Origin: Sympetrum striolatum
Lineage: Eukaryota > Arthropoda > Insecta > Odonata > Libellulidae
Assembly: GCA_947579665.1 (NCBI GenBank)
Contig: OX388351.1
Span: 51,096,939 to 51,160,938, forward strand
Direction: 5' to 3'
Length of the DNA stretch: 64,000 bases
Shown here: in pieces, positions 1 to 10,479 of the stretch
How positions within the stretch are numbered: the first letter of the stretch is position 1
How the letters are laid out: each line of letters begins with the position of its first letter
Translations under genes and position numbers: made by a program
The notes under the pieces: generated by a model
Seen by the model: the letters and a program-made list of their open reading frames with translations, nothing else
What the model was told of the DNA's origin: nothing
Database searches by the model: none

Positions 1-1740
1 CTTATGCATTATCACCGGAACTGTTGTAGACGTATGAATGGAGTCCAAGGTTAGGTCCAAGTGGGTCTCCCTTCCACCAAAAGTCCTGTTTTGTTTTATA
101 AAATGTATCTCAAAAGGGAAGAGCGCATTAATGGGTTAAAATCTCCAGCAATCAAGGTTGAAAAAGAAAATACCTGCTAATACATTGTAAACAATACAAA
201 GCACAGGAAAGTGAACATTAAATACCAAAAAGAATAAATAACCATAAAAATACTAAAGATATAAAAATACGGCTTGCTGAAGAAATACTTTTTACAAGTA
301 TTGGGGAACAATTTTTATAGTATTGCAGTACTATGCAATATTATAAGAGATTATAAATAAATTATACTCTACGTTTACGAATTAAATGACCACTATTATT
401 ATAGAATAAAATATTCAATGTTACGAAGACAGTATTATCATTACTCACATTTAAACATTCACTATTCGTATTAACCTATTGGACTATAAACTTTTGCTTT
501 CGAAATAAGTTTTCCAAAAACAATTATTTGCATTTATTTATTATTATTTTTCAAAAGAATGAATAAGTAATAGAAATTAAGGCAATGATCCACTTCAGAA
601 CCTCTTCAAGCAGCAAACCTTGACTAACTTGTCACCTTTTTATATTTGATGTATTTATCTGCGAATGGTATCCTTCTATCACGATTACAACTTGAAATGA
701 TTTTCATATATAAATTATAAGAAGAATGATGCGATTATATTTAGGAAAAAAGAGCTCTTTAAAAATATTTACGGCCATCAAAAAGGCTCGAGAATTAATT
801 AATTCCTGAGCGTAAAACATAGTGTGATCTTTTCCTAAGAAAGTTGTTGCCGTAACCGATCTTTCTAAAAGTGTACTCGTTATATAAGTAGAGAATTAAT
901 CTGATTATGTCAATCTAAATAACTTTAATTCCACCTTATTTTACTGACACGCATTCTTTTTCCTCAGATGGGATGACTTCTTTAACACATTTTCAAGCAT
1001 CGAGCCTTTAGAAAGCATAAATAGCCATACTTTTATTACATAGTGATAAAATGAAATGCTGAATTATAATTTTCAGGATGAATTTATACTACCTAACAGT
1101 TTATATCAGCTTAACAAAAGGGGGAGCCCTTATTTGTTTTCCTCAATTCAGTCTTTCTCGACTTAATCGGAGTAAGTTATTCGCAAATAGAACACGGATT
1201 CCGAAAGCGCAGAATGCTGGAGCGGAACGCAAAAAGACTTTCTACTTGCTGAAACCCTCCTTTTGGACAGTTACTTCACGCAATTGAATCGACCCACGCA
1301 CTGCTGCCAACCTAACAGAAACACATTCCTCCGTAACACGTGTATACAGCACGGCCGTGTAGGAGGGGTAACGTGCGTGCAAAAAGCGGAAAGCACCCTT
1401 AATTCCTTTCTCCCATTCCTCTTCCCCTCCTCCCCTCCATTCCTCCGTCCTCCCCACCCCCTTTTTATCTCCCCTCCCTTCCTTCTCACACTTCCGTGTT
1501 ACTCGTCACGATTCCTCTACTTCTCGAGCCCTTTTTCGCGGCTTTGTGCATTTGCTCAAATCTTTCTCGATACGCAAACCTTGGAATACGCTCACAAGGC
1601 TATTTCATGGTACTTCTATGTCAATGTAAGGTCCCTGCAAGCCACCTTTAAGCGCGTTGCAGTGGGTGAAAACTTCATGACTCTATTTTCCTATTCGAAT
1701 AATCATTTGTTTTAGATTTTCTTTCGAAGAAACTAACTAT
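1..1740. other. AT-rich non-coding tract
   Basis: No recognisable gene. The stretch is AT-rich apart from a pyrimidine-rich block near 1400-1500 made mostly of CCTCC/TTCC runs. The short open frames over this block run on both strands and follow its skewed composition, so they are not taken as genes. Confidence 0.5.
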
Positions 1741-1747
1741 TGAACAC

Positions 1748-2127
1748 CTGTTTACATTTTTCTCTGATTCTCTGCCAATCCTATCCAATCAAACACCATT
1801 TCATAATTATATCTAAGTCGCTTGACAGGATTAAACTGTCCTCTGAAATCTCTATTTCTCTGTATACCGTGCCGTCCGCGAATATCCTAAATTTACTATC
1901 AATGTGATTGCCAAGGCTGGTAAATGTACAGTATAAATGGAAATGGTCCGATTACGCTACCCTGCGGGACGCCCGAGATTACCTTGACTAAGTTGGAACT
2001 AATACCATCAAGTTCTACTCGTTGCTCTTTGTCAGTGAGAAAGTCTTTCATCCAATTAATTATTTGTGAATTGTTACCCACAAAGTCTAATTTGTACAAC
2101 ACATCTTATGTAAACTATCATGTTTAA
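1748..2127 (-). pseudogene. LINE reverse transcriptase remnant (CR1/L2/jockey-like ORF2)
   Basis: On the minus strand the translation reads ...LHKMLYKLDFVG..INWMKDFL then SGVPQGSVIGP (about 1944-1976), which is the conserved palm motif of non-LTR retrotransposon reverse transcriptases. A one-base frameshift follows; in the next frame comes ..SKFRIFADGTVYRE, where the catalytic FADD motif reads FADG, so one catalytic Asp is lost. The similarity continues through ..LILSSDLDIIMKWC to about 1750, past another small disruption with a stop. It is a dead fragment of roughly 125 codons with no start or end. The class is clear; the exact clade is inferred from the palm spacing and motif style. Confidence 0.85.
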
Positions 2128-2190
2128 GATTGAGACCTGGGCTCAAGTCCCAGTCATTTTGCTATTTTTCACTTCTGTTTATCCTTGGAT
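2128..2190 (+). mobile_element. SINE fragment, family S2 (B-box part)
   Basis: GAGACCTGGGCTCAAGTCCC followed by a GCTATTTTTCACTTCTGTTT tail matches the B-box region and tail of the SINE at 55735-55880 and half of the inverted pair at 23596-23726. It abuts the LINE remnant directly and lacks the A box, so it is 5'-truncated. Confidence 0.55.
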
Positions 2191-2261
2191 TTATTTATAA
2201 TATCTTAGATATTAGTTTTACTCTGATAGCAATAAGAAATGAAAATTGCTTTATACTATCG

Positions 2262-2345
2262 GTGGGATTCGAACGCGTGACCTCTTAGATATAACTGTGT
2301 CTGTTCAGTTATCAGATCAGAATCTGGTTGAGTCATCTACCCCTC
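2262..2345 (-). mobile_element. tRNA-derived SINE head (S4)
   Basis: The reverse complement ends in a B box with GCGTTCGAATCCC, and starts with a GGCGGAGGGGTAGATGACTC segment in A-box position. The acceptor ends do not pair as a tRNA would, so it is read as a tRNA-derived SINE piece and not a tRNA gene. Confidence 0.45.
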
Positions 2346-2696
2346 CGCCTTTGGTTACTGAATGTTTCGGAGAGGGGATGAAGCGACTAGGCAAGGAGAG
2401 GAATGATGTCTTTTAGCTCTTTTCTTTACGACGAAATGCTACTACAAGCGTAAAGTGTCCTCGTAAATGCAGCACAATGGGCCAGTATTAACACCTTACA
2501 ATTCCATGCAATAAGAAAGGATTCAGATATTTGCAATTATTTGGATCACTTATCTCTTCGTGGGGGGATAAGATAGGGGGGAAACATGTTAGATGAAATA
2601 AAGAGTGGGATAGGTCACCAAAAAACGAAAGAAATGGTATTGAGTAGGGAATTTGAGGCACATTGAGCTATCGAAGGATATAAAACTTGGAAGGAT

Positions 2697-2740
2697 GCAA
2701 CAAAAAGATTTACATCGAAGGATGTAAATCTTTTTGTTGC
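2697..2740. repeat. perfect 20-bp inverted repeat, 4-nt loop
   Basis: GCAACAAAAAGATTTACATC, then GAAG, then its exact reverse complement. All 20 pairs match. The preceding bases also carry a short GAAGGAT direct repeat. No protein or known element explains it. Confidence 0.9.
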
Positions 2741-2744
2741 TTTC

Positions 2745-3904
2745 ATGTTATCGTAATCATGAAAAAGACAGATAAAATTTAAAAAATTATATTTTCTCTA
2801 TCAAATTCGAATAAGAAAATAAATATGTAACATTAATCAAGATTTGGCTGCTAGACTAACGAAAAAACGAATGACTGTGGAATTTGTATGCAGATAAAGC
2901 TTTTTCCGTGATGTTTCTTCGAAACTTGGAAAGACATTTTGTGGTCTTATACATTCTAACACAGGAATCTCTACTTGCAAAAACAGCGTTAGTAATAAAA
3001 TTTTAGCAGAAATTTTTTTCTGCTTACAAAACGCAATTTGACTTAAGTAAGGGTTAAAAATATTCATAGAACTGTCTTTTCACATTATTTTCCCCTAAAG
3101 AAATTCAGTATTTGCATCATAAATATGGAATTGTCTCCCACAAAAATGATCCATTACCATCCACATGAAAAATATTTCTTATTACTATTATTTATATATT
3201 TTATATGCTTTTGCTTTGATAAGAAGCTATTTTTTAATATGTCAGCTCTCTTGAAGATATTTTCGCTGGAATTTTTTTCTGAAGAAATGTCAATGAAGTA
3301 GACGGTATTAAGACGATGAGTATTGAGATGAAATATAATTTATATTTATAGAATGAATATAATTTTTCAAACGGAATTATCTTCCTAATTTGTAGATTTG
3401 GTAACTGATCAGGTAACAATACATCTTAAAGACATAATTATAGAATAATATTTGTTTCAGCCCTTTATAAGAACAAGTTAGAGCATCAGATTTCATTGAA
3501 GATCATCTTATAGGGTAGTTGTCGTGGTAATACATTTAATTTTAGTTCCTTACATCAATTTATACTTAAGAAATAGCGTTTGGTTTCTCCTATAAAAATA
3601 TAAAAAATTACTGAAATTGTTCAAATTCAATTTTAAATATAAAAATTTGTATATTATAATTTAGTATATATTTGATTATTTCGTTGTAATTTGATCCATT
3701 ATAGAATTTTACAGTCAAGGATGCAAATATCAACTACATTATGAGAACATAGTTAACATTTTATTTAAATTATTGTGCATTTATAAGTTTCTTTGTCATG
3801 CATATACTACGAATGTAAGATTAGGCATATCAATTAGACAGAGCCTAAGAAATGCTCGAAATGATGATCATTGTTGTAGTTGATAACGTAACAACGGACA
3901 AACA
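2745..3904. other. AT-rich tract, nothing recognised
   Basis: Short random ORFs only; no conserved motif, no copy elsewhere in the window noticed. Confidence 0.4.
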
Positions 3905-4135
3905 GTAGTAGATGAATTAAATGGACCCATAAAATAATGAATTTAGTTGAGACATACGAGCTTAAATAGATTAAAATTTTGGTTTTATTCACTCGTACTT
4001 TTAGATAAAACCTTTTAATGAGTATAAATGAATTAAATTGACCAATAAAATAATGAATGATGTTTAGACATCGATTAAACAATTTGATTATCTTAATGTA
4101 AACTTTTAGACTAAAACTTTTAATATGTACGTTGA
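3905..4135 (+). repeat. diverged tandem duplication, unit about 115 bp
   Basis: GATGAATTAAATGGACCCAT...AATAATGAAT recurs as AATGAATTAAATTGACCAAT...AATAATGAAT about 115 bases later, and both units end in TTTTAGA(T/C)TAAAACCTTTTAAT-like sequence. Two units, clearly diverged. Confidence 0.6.
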
Positions 4136-4199
4136 TAATATATTAGCGTATTCAATTTGTACTGATCGAGGGCCTTTTGCGTAAAAAATACGTCTCAAA

Positions 4200-4780
4200 G
4201 CAGGGAGAAATCAATCATCACCCAATCAAACTTCTTCCCTCACAGTATGGAAGCGAAAAGTGCTTTAAAATTGTATAATACGCTCCCTCCGCTGGCAATT
4301 CTCTCCCTATCTCCAGCATTTTCCCTTTCCCCATTCACGTTTTTTTACTCAAACCTAGTGGCTACAGTGGCGCCGCTCAGCGGGGGAATTCCACAATGAC
4401 TACCCCAGTCCGGCGGGCGCCATTCCTCAGCCACCCTTTATCTCCCCCATTTCTGCGCCCCTTCCCCTGCGGACAGTCACGCGACCATCTGCGGCCATCC
4501 CCGGAAGCTTTCTCCGACTCCACCCTCTCACTCCACACACAAACCCTTTCACACGAATTTTCCCTCTCGGAGTTATGACCCCACGATTGCAATTGAAGAT
4601 TCGCCGCCGGGGGGAAATTCGCCGTAGTACTCTCTGCAAATTAGGGTGATTCGGTAAATGTTTTCGCGGCTTTAAGATATCTCGAGGAGCGTTGTCAAGA
4701 CCGACAAGCGGAGTCTTGGTATCAACTCCCGCCTTTGTGTCTTGAAGGCTGTCGGGCTGTGAAAGATACAAAGTTTCGGA
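4200..4780. other. GC-richer unique island
   Basis: Raised GC against AT-rich flanks, with C-rich plus-strand sequence (4380-4560). Open frames exist on both strands but none has a convincing composition or splice context, and no copy was seen in the window. It could be regulatory DNA or an unrecognised exon. Confidence 0.3.
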
Positions 4781-4784
4781 AACA

Positions 4785-5465
4785 TTGGTGTTGATAGAGC
4801 CATTAAAAAGTCTTATAAGCGTTTATTTTGGGCTATGCGACGGATATGAAAAGGCCAAGTCCTTTTTCGTAGTGAGTGAGAGACTCTTGACGAAGAATAA
4901 AACTTTAAAAAAGCGAAGATCTTTATTTTTAGACATCTCACCCAATTCAACATTTAAATAAACTCAAGGAGTTCAGGATAACTTTGTGTACGCTATTTAA
5001 ATAAATATAAACGAGAGTACTATATACAAATACTATGTTTCGTTGTTATTTATCATACATTTAAATTTTTGTATTCTTGAAATTATAAGAAACGCTTGTA
5101 ATTGTATCTCCGTGATAAATCTTGACTTTTGATTAATTTTTTTCAGTTCAGAAAGTGACATTTTCAAAGGTACAACGGTGAAAGGAGAACATGCAGAAAT
5201 TAAATAATAGGTCTAAATTTTCTTTGAATTTTTCTATTTAGAAATCGATACGAATATTGCTGTAATTTTAAATTATGAATACTTAAATGGAGTAGTTTTA
5301 ATCATTAATATCTTTTCAATATTTCTGGTTCTTAAAACTTATAACTGAAAATCATGATGCGCTGGTATGTATCTATTATGCAAATTAATTTGCTTCAGCT
5401 TTTTTTGTGCTCTCATCATAGCCACTTCTTTCGAATTTGATTTATATCTTCGCTTAAGAAAGAAA
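4785..5465. other. AT-rich tract, nothing recognised
   Basis: No conserved coding or repeat signal seen. Confidence 0.4.
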
Positions 5466-5640
5466 ATTTGAAACACCACTGTTAATGAATTAGAAGTTTA
5501 AAATCTCTAATAGCCGTCTTTGTCGGCGTTCTTCACCTCCATCACCGATACAGGAAACAGGAAGGATTGCCGCTCTTTTTAGAAACACCTAATGTAGATT
5601 TTAAAGGGAATTCTGTCTTCCTCAGGGGTAATAAAGCACC
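5466..5640 (+). mobile_element. foldback-family unit F1
   Basis: Shares AATGAATTAGAAGTTTAAAA, AGCCGTCTTTGTCGGCGTTC and a CTCAGGGGTAATAAA end with the single unit at 13566-13745 and with the two arms of the palindrome at 61492-61817. It is one unpaired arm of that family. Non-coding. Confidence 0.7.
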
Positions 5641-5644
5641 AAAG

Positions 5645-6415
5645 AGGATTGCATCGGTATTGAAATTAATTCTTCGGCACACATATTGTAATTGTTTGCT
5701 TGAAAGCATATTTACTGAATAATCATCTGATAATGTATGCATGAGATTCAATGCGTAAAAATTAAAGCATATACGCCAAATGATAGTCATCTTTTCTTAT
5801 TCTCTGTATTGTCTTAAACTGGGTTATATCCTTGGCTATCGTTCTTTAGACTTCGAGATTATTTAATCTTTCCTTCCACATTCCTTCCTCTATCCATTTA
5901 TCTTTATTGTTCTTCTAAATGAATTTTTTTTGATACACTCAAGTTCTCCGTGCTTTCTTGCTGTTACTGCTAAAACGTCGCAACTACTTATCTTCGATAG
6001 AGGATAAAATAATTGCGAAAAGCAAATATTTTCCACGAATAGTTTCGGCTTGGTTGATCAAAGGTTAAGTGAAATGATACTATTCTTCATCATGGGAATT
6101 TAAAACGTCATCGAAGGGAAGCCACTTTTTATATTCTTAATTGATTCTATACATGTACATTTCCCCTTTCACACGCAAAAAAGGTTGTCTAGTATTTACG
6201 AGCACTTATTGAAGAATGTCTTTGTTGAGATACATAGTTACACTGATATTACCCGCTACCTCAGGTAAATTCCTACCTTGAATATTCCTCTTTCAGTTCC
6301 ATTCCTACCTCTGTAATTTCAAATTTGTTTAAATTTTCTCAGATTATAGAGGCTGATAGGTTCTCTGCAAGGAAAAAGGCATAAAAATTTGAAAATAAAA
6401 ATTCCTCCTAATCAA
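5645..6415. other. AT-rich tract, nothing recognised
   Basis: No supported gene or repeat; only short random frames. Confidence 0.4.
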
Positions 6416-6419
6416 CCGG

Positions 6420-6842
6420 TGATACAAAAATATGTTAAATACAAAAGTTATAGTAAATAATAATATCTAAAACTTTTATAAGTAATACAATATACCTATA
6501 TATCATATTTATGGAGATATTATGAAAACCGGAAATGAGCTTTGATGAATGAAGCTCGACTTCCGGTAAACCGATTTACTCCAAAAACTAATCAAATCTG
6601 ACAGCACACACCACAGTGCTATATGTGAAGTTTGGTATTTATACGACTAATAGTTTATACGTTAGAGCGCCCACAAGCACAGACACACATACATACACAC
6701 ACACACAGACAGACATCATTCCGAAAATGGTCAAAACGTGTTCTAGGGACCCCAAAACGTGTATTTCCAATGAAATCTCGAAGTCGATTTTTTCATGAAA
6801 ACAATACTTTCTCTATACTACGTATATGGAGAAAGTAAAAAT
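6420..6842 (-). mobile_element. C repeat, copy C3 (diverged, antisense)
   Basis: Read on the minus strand it begins TTTTACTTTCTCCATATACG then GTATAGAGAAAGTATTG, the same start as the C repeats at 8844 and 14505, and has the shared (TGTC/TGTG)n core and GTGGGCGCTCTAAC. Its inner part is diverged and shorter than the other copies. The plus-strand CA/CAGA microsatellite at 6680-6715 is this core. Confidence 0.7.
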
Positions 6843-6961
6843 ATGAAACATATTTATTCTACTTTGAAATACACCTCCTTGAAATTATCAAAAAAATCAT
6901 TTTATTTTAAGAGATGGAAAATACGGCTAAACATGAATGTTGTTCTGTTGGAGTAAATATT

Positions 6962-7075
6962 ATTATTAGAGGTTAAAAATCTCCATAGGCATTCCTCGTC
7001 TCATTCTCCAAAAAACAGGTGAGTGAGACGAGGATCTCCGACAGAGCGTCTATTGAAGATTTTCAACCTCTAATT
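6962..7075. mobile_element. small foldback relative F2
   Basis: TTAGAGGTTAAAAATCTCCATAG opens the segment and CTATTGAAGATTTTCAACCTCTAA closes it; these are imperfect inverted repeats matching the ends of the 61.5-kb foldback. The centre (GTCTCATTCTCC...GGTGAGTGAGAC) is also partly palindromic. Confidence 0.6.
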
Positions 7076-7193
7076 CTTTTACAGCCGTGTTCCATTTTTT
7101 TTCTTTACTGGAGTAAAAATACTTTGATAGAATGTGGTGCAGAAAAATATTTTAGCTGTAGAAAAATACCAAGGATTGTGATACATCATTGTA

Positions 7194-7270
7194 CAGTCCT
7201 GGCCAAAATTAACGCAGCACCTCCCTTGCGATCCTAACGATCGGTGGTGCGTTAATTTTGGTCAGGAGTG
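7194..7270. mobile_element. 77-bp palindromic MITE, copy 1, TA-flanked
   Basis: Ends CAGTCCTGGCCAAAATTAAC and GTTAATTTTGGTCAGGAGTG form inverted repeats continuing through GCAGCACC/GGTGGTGC. TA flanks both ends (7192-7193, 7271-7272), the signature of Tc1/mariner target duplication. The copy at 25063-25139 has the same 77-bp length. It is a non-autonomous element: no coding capacity. Confidence 0.85.
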
Positions 7271-7314
7271 TACAAGGACTTACTTTACACCGTAAATGGA
7301 ACATGTTGATTGTA

Positions 7315-7652
7315 CAGTCGGCCCTCGTTTATCACGGTTTAATTAGCTCCAGAATCTACCGCTATTGGTGAAATTACGCGAGGTAGAATTTTTTATTTAT
7401 AAATCGAATGCATTCGTTGTTAGAGCATAGAAAACTTGTTTACGACCTAAATGTGTATGTTAACTCTATAGAAGCCTCTAGACTTGAATTAGCACTCTTT
7501 AGTCACCATTACACGCATATTACATAATATATTAGACAAAATAATACATATTAGAATGTTATTTATAAAGATAATTTTAAATAATATACTTATTTAAACC
7601 ACGTTTGGGTGAAGCCGCGAAAGTCGAAGCGTGAAGTGGCGTGGGATGACCG
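7315..7652. mobile_element. 338-bp TA-flanked MITE (pogo/Tigger-like ends)
   Basis: The left end CAGTCGGCCCTCGTTTATCA and the right end, read inward, CGGTCATCCCACGCCACTTC are imperfect terminal inverted repeats, and TA flanks both sides. Subterminal GTGAAGCCGCGAAAGTCGAA and the left ATCACGG..GCTCCAGAA resemble ends that I know from pogo/Tigger-type MITEs in animals. The centre is AT-rich with no coding capacity. Confidence 0.7.
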
Positions 7653-7654
7653 TA

Positions 7655-8382
7655 TGAGGAGAAAATGCAGCACTAAGTTCGACAAGAAAGTCTCTTGGTG
7701 ATCTCCAGACCTTATAAAAGCGAGAGCTCTCAAAGTATTTAAATTAAAGTTCGCTTCATGGTCCCTCTCGCACATTTAAACTCCAAAGGAGCCTTTTGAT
7801 GAAAACGCCAACGTTTAATCCATACGCTTTGCTCGAGCGACTCATTTAGCGCTGAAATCATTACCTCGGTATATGAAACATCGATCAGCCCCTGTCCGCA
7901 TTCCTACACTTGTGGAATTCGAACCGCTCCACGCAAATGCAAAGAGCCACACCCACTTTCCTCTCCCCTCCACCCTCCCCTCCGAGCAATGAGCATTGCG
8001 TGCCGTAAAATATCCAAATATGGAAAGCGTGGAGGAAAGAGAGGATTCATGTTTGGGAATTGCAGAGTCGGGATGAGAATCAACAGATAAGGTATTCATT
8101 CATTTAAAGAGCGCCTCTATCTCCTCTCTTTTCTACCGCGCTTTTTTCTCTCCCCTTCATTACGACACCACAAGAGCAGCATTTCATAATTACCCGTCTG
8201 TTCCCCTCTGCGACCCCCCTAATTTTTTATCCTCTTTCACAACTTACGGTCTCCTGCCCAACGAGTGACACACATTTTTGTCATGGAGTAATTTTCCTTT
8301 TAATTAACCTACGGAGAGCGAAGGTAGACAAATTCGGACGAATGTACTGTTCTAATATACTAATGTTAACTACCAACTGTTA
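7655..8382. other. unique tract with C-rich island (7870-8240)
   Basis: After AT-rich flanks there is a C/T-rich strand containing CTCTCCCCTCCACCCTCCCC and similar runs. No splice-bounded open frame stands out and no repeat copy was found. Possibly regulatory. Confidence 0.3.
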
Positions 8383-8513
8383 TACAGGGTGCCTGGGTTA
8401 AACATATAATAATACAAAATGTAATAACTTGAGAAGTAATTGAGATATTCATTAGCGGTTTGCTTCTACAAGTTTGGTAATATTTTCTATGTTTTCTTGA
8501 TTGATCATCAATT

Positions 8514-8745
8514 GCTTGGCTCCCTAAAAATCCAGACATGAGGCCACTTAATGTTTTTCTGTGGGTGTTTATCAAGAATCAAGTGTACCAGACACCAGTT
8601 CGTGATCTAACAGATATGCGCAATCAAATTCCTGCAGTTATTGTAAATGTTACGCCAGCAATTCTGCAAAACACTTGGAGAGATGTCTTGGAGAGAGATG
8701 GATACAGATTAGATGTCTTTCTGCCACTATTGGTACACATATAAG
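8514..8745 (+). pseudogene. transposase C-terminal fragment (DDE, IS630/Tc1/mariner superfamily)
   Basis: The frame reads AWLPKNPDMRPLNVFLWVFI, then KNQVYQTPVRDLTDMRNQI, NVTPAILQNTWRDV, YRLDVFLPL and ends near HI. This follows the known layout of arthropod transposases of this superfamily: a W-PP-SPD-TP-DFFLWG block, a K-VY-TP link, a helical I-N(V/I)TPE-L--VW segment and YRLD-C--T-GAHIE at the end. The Asp/Glu catalytic residues of the N-terminal part are not present in the window. The D of the usual DFFLW is replaced by N, and the fragment lacks a start, so it is inactive. Confidence 0.8.
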
Positions 8746-8843
8746 GGTTAATCAATTGTGTAAAAAAATTTTGAGTTACCATACTTCTAAATACAAACTG
8801 CCAATAAATATCTTAATTGACTGTCAAGTTATTACATTTTTAA

Positions 8844-9524
8844 TTTCTCCACATACGTAGTATAGAGAAAGTATTGCATTCGAAAAAAAAATCGACCTCC
8901 AGATTTTCACGGAAATAGATGTTTTGGGGCCCATAGAGTTCGTTTTCGCTATTTTCCCGAATATGTCTGTCTGTGTGTGCCTGTCTGTGGTAAAAAAGTT
9001 TGTGGGCGCTCTATCTTAAAAAGTAATAATCCGATCATTTCCAAAATTCATATTTAGTATTTTCCTAACAATTCCAAGAGTTGATTAGTTTTTGATGAAT
9101 CTCGCTTAACTGAAAGTTGCGGTTTATCCGGAACAAAATTTTGTTTCTTAAATATCTCTGTAAGAATGCAATGTAGGTATATACAATTATGTACAAAAGT
9201 TGTAGATAATATATTTATCTACAACTTTTATTTGAAACATTTTTTCGTAACGCTGATTGTTTAGGAGTTATTCTTCAATGATGGTTAACCGGAAGTTGTT
9301 GTTTACCCAGAAATGGAAGTTTTTCATACATATCTTTGTCAGAATGCAATGTAGGTATATAGAATTACATACAAAAGTTATAGATAACGTACATTACTAC
9401 AACCTTTGTTTGAAACATTTTTCTGTAACACTCATTGTTAGGGAGTTATTTATATATTACCGGCATAGGCTTCTGTTTTCAATAAATATGGAGAAAGTCA
9501 TGTGCTGGCAACATCAGATTTTTT
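8844..9524 (+). mobile_element. C repeat, copy C1 (about 680 bp)
   Basis: Near full length match to 14505-15201. Starts TTTCTCCACATACGTAGTAT with AGAGAAAGTATTG and ends ATATGGAGAAAGTCATG, so its ends contain the short inverted motif CTTTCTCC/GGAGAAAG. It carries a (GTCT/GTGT)n core, GTGGGCGCTCT, and two tandem half-units each with GAATGCAATGTAGGTATATA and AAAAGTT(G/A)TAGATAA. The first half-unit has a 15-bp hairpin AAAAGTTGTAGATAA/TTATCTACAACTTTT. No coding frame; class unknown, probably a non-autonomous DNA element. Confidence 0.75.
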
Positions 9525-9711
9525 ATTATTATACCCTTAACCCGGACACCCTGTATTGTCAGAGTGACATTACATCGTGTGTAGTGATGTGTTATTTTAC
9601 CAAGCCCCTTAATTGAGCAACCATGACTTGGCTTTAGCAATAATCCTACGTAATCAGGTCAATCATGGAAGCAATTTTGTGGTAATTGGTTATTAATGTT
9701 TTATCATATCA

Positions 9712-9815
9712 CAGTGGCTAGTGCGGTAGTGTTTCAAACCCCAAGATCCTTGGTTCGAGTCTCGGCTAATTAAATGTTTTGGTGAGAGAATGAATGTGTG
9801 CGGTCGTCCATCGCC
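9712..9815 (+). mobile_element. tRNA-derived SINE, family S3 copy 1
   Basis: A-box-like CAGTGGCTAGTGCGGTAGTG, then B box TTGGTTCGAGTCTCGGC, then a tail ATGTTTTGGTGAGAGAATGA with ATGTGTG that matches the S3 tail at 43310-43425. tRNA-like ends do not pair. Confidence 0.65.
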
Positions 9816-9819
9816 ATTG

Positions 9820-10250
9820 TTTATGTGCTCGACTTTAATTGTTAAGTTAGTGGATATTGTAGAGATTTAAGAAAGTAAATAAATACATACATTGTTACAT
9901 AATTATGCAGAATTCCGGCTCCTAATTAGCTAATTCATTGGTTTAGGAAAATAAATCACGAAGGATGTATGCTGAGTATTGTAGTTGGAGACCAAGGGAT
10001 ATGAAAATCAAATTAATATGTATGATAATAGGATAAAGGTTATTTGCCTTACAACATTTATTAAGGCTTTTCTTGGTTAAAAATTCATGTGAAGTTGTCA
10101 TCTCGAAGGAAATTTGGATTCTTCACCCCTTTACCAGTGACTGAGTAAAACTTTGGGTTGATAATGTGGTAAACTCGATGAAATGAAGATTGAGGTAGTT
10201 TGCCCTTGTGTTCTTCCCCTTGTCAGGGAGCGAAACATTTATAACCAATT
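9820..10250. other. unannotated tract
   Basis: AT-rich, no conserved frame or repeat recognised. Confidence 0.35.
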
Positions 10251-10254
10251 TGTC

Positions 10255-10325
10255 ACAATAGAACGGTCCGGATTACTGATATTCTAAGAAACACCAATTT
10301 ATTTCATTAGCCATGCTATCATCAA
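10255..10325 (+). mobile_element. foldback-family fragment F7
   Basis: ATTCTAAGAAACACCAATTT and ATTAGCCATGCTATCATCA match the second half of the unit at 19672-19965 (CTAAGAAAC, TTTCATTAGCCATG). It is cut off by the SINE that starts at 10326. Confidence 0.5.
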
Positions 10326-10475
10326 GGCTCCCGGATAGTCATGTGGACAGCGCGTTTGCCTTTGGTGAAAGCGTTCCCGGGTTCCATTCCCGGTGGGAGC
10401 CAATGTGCGAAATGACCTAAGCTGTCGAAGCACTTTTAACAATAATACTACTACCGCTATCATCATCAGGTGTAA
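10326..10475 (+). mobile_element. tRNA-derived SINE, family S1 copy 1
   Basis: Opens GGCTCCCGGATAGTCATGTG and closes the tRNA-like part with a T-arm CCCGGGTTCCATTCCCGG and GGGAGCC, so the 7-bp acceptor-like stem still pairs. The A box is weak and the B box has CCA for CGA. A shared tail AATGTGCGAAATGACCTAAG, CTGTCGAAGCACTTTTA and a short trinucleotide run follows, as in 56643-56769. The tail and multiple copies identify it as a SINE, not a tRNA gene. Confidence 0.75.
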
Positions 10476-10479
10476 AAGA

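Larger units (their letters stand above)
8385..9553 (+). mobile_element. Tc1/mariner-class element remnant with nested C repeat
   Basis: Ends CAGGGTGCCTGGGTTAA and TTAACCCGGACACCCTG are inverted repeats with one or two mismatches, and TA flanks both. Inside, right after the left end, sits the C-terminal coding part of a transposase (8514-8745); the N-terminal two thirds of the gene are missing, so the copy is internally deleted. A full C repeat (8844-9524) is inserted between the coding end and the right terminus, meaning the C insertion is younger than this element. Confidence 0.8.

Noticed and set aside
1242..1715. Overlapping 71-150 codon frames on both strands
   Set aside because: They lie over a pyrimidine-rich tract, give Pro/Ser/Phe-rich or Gly/Arg-rich products on opposite strands, and have no motif.
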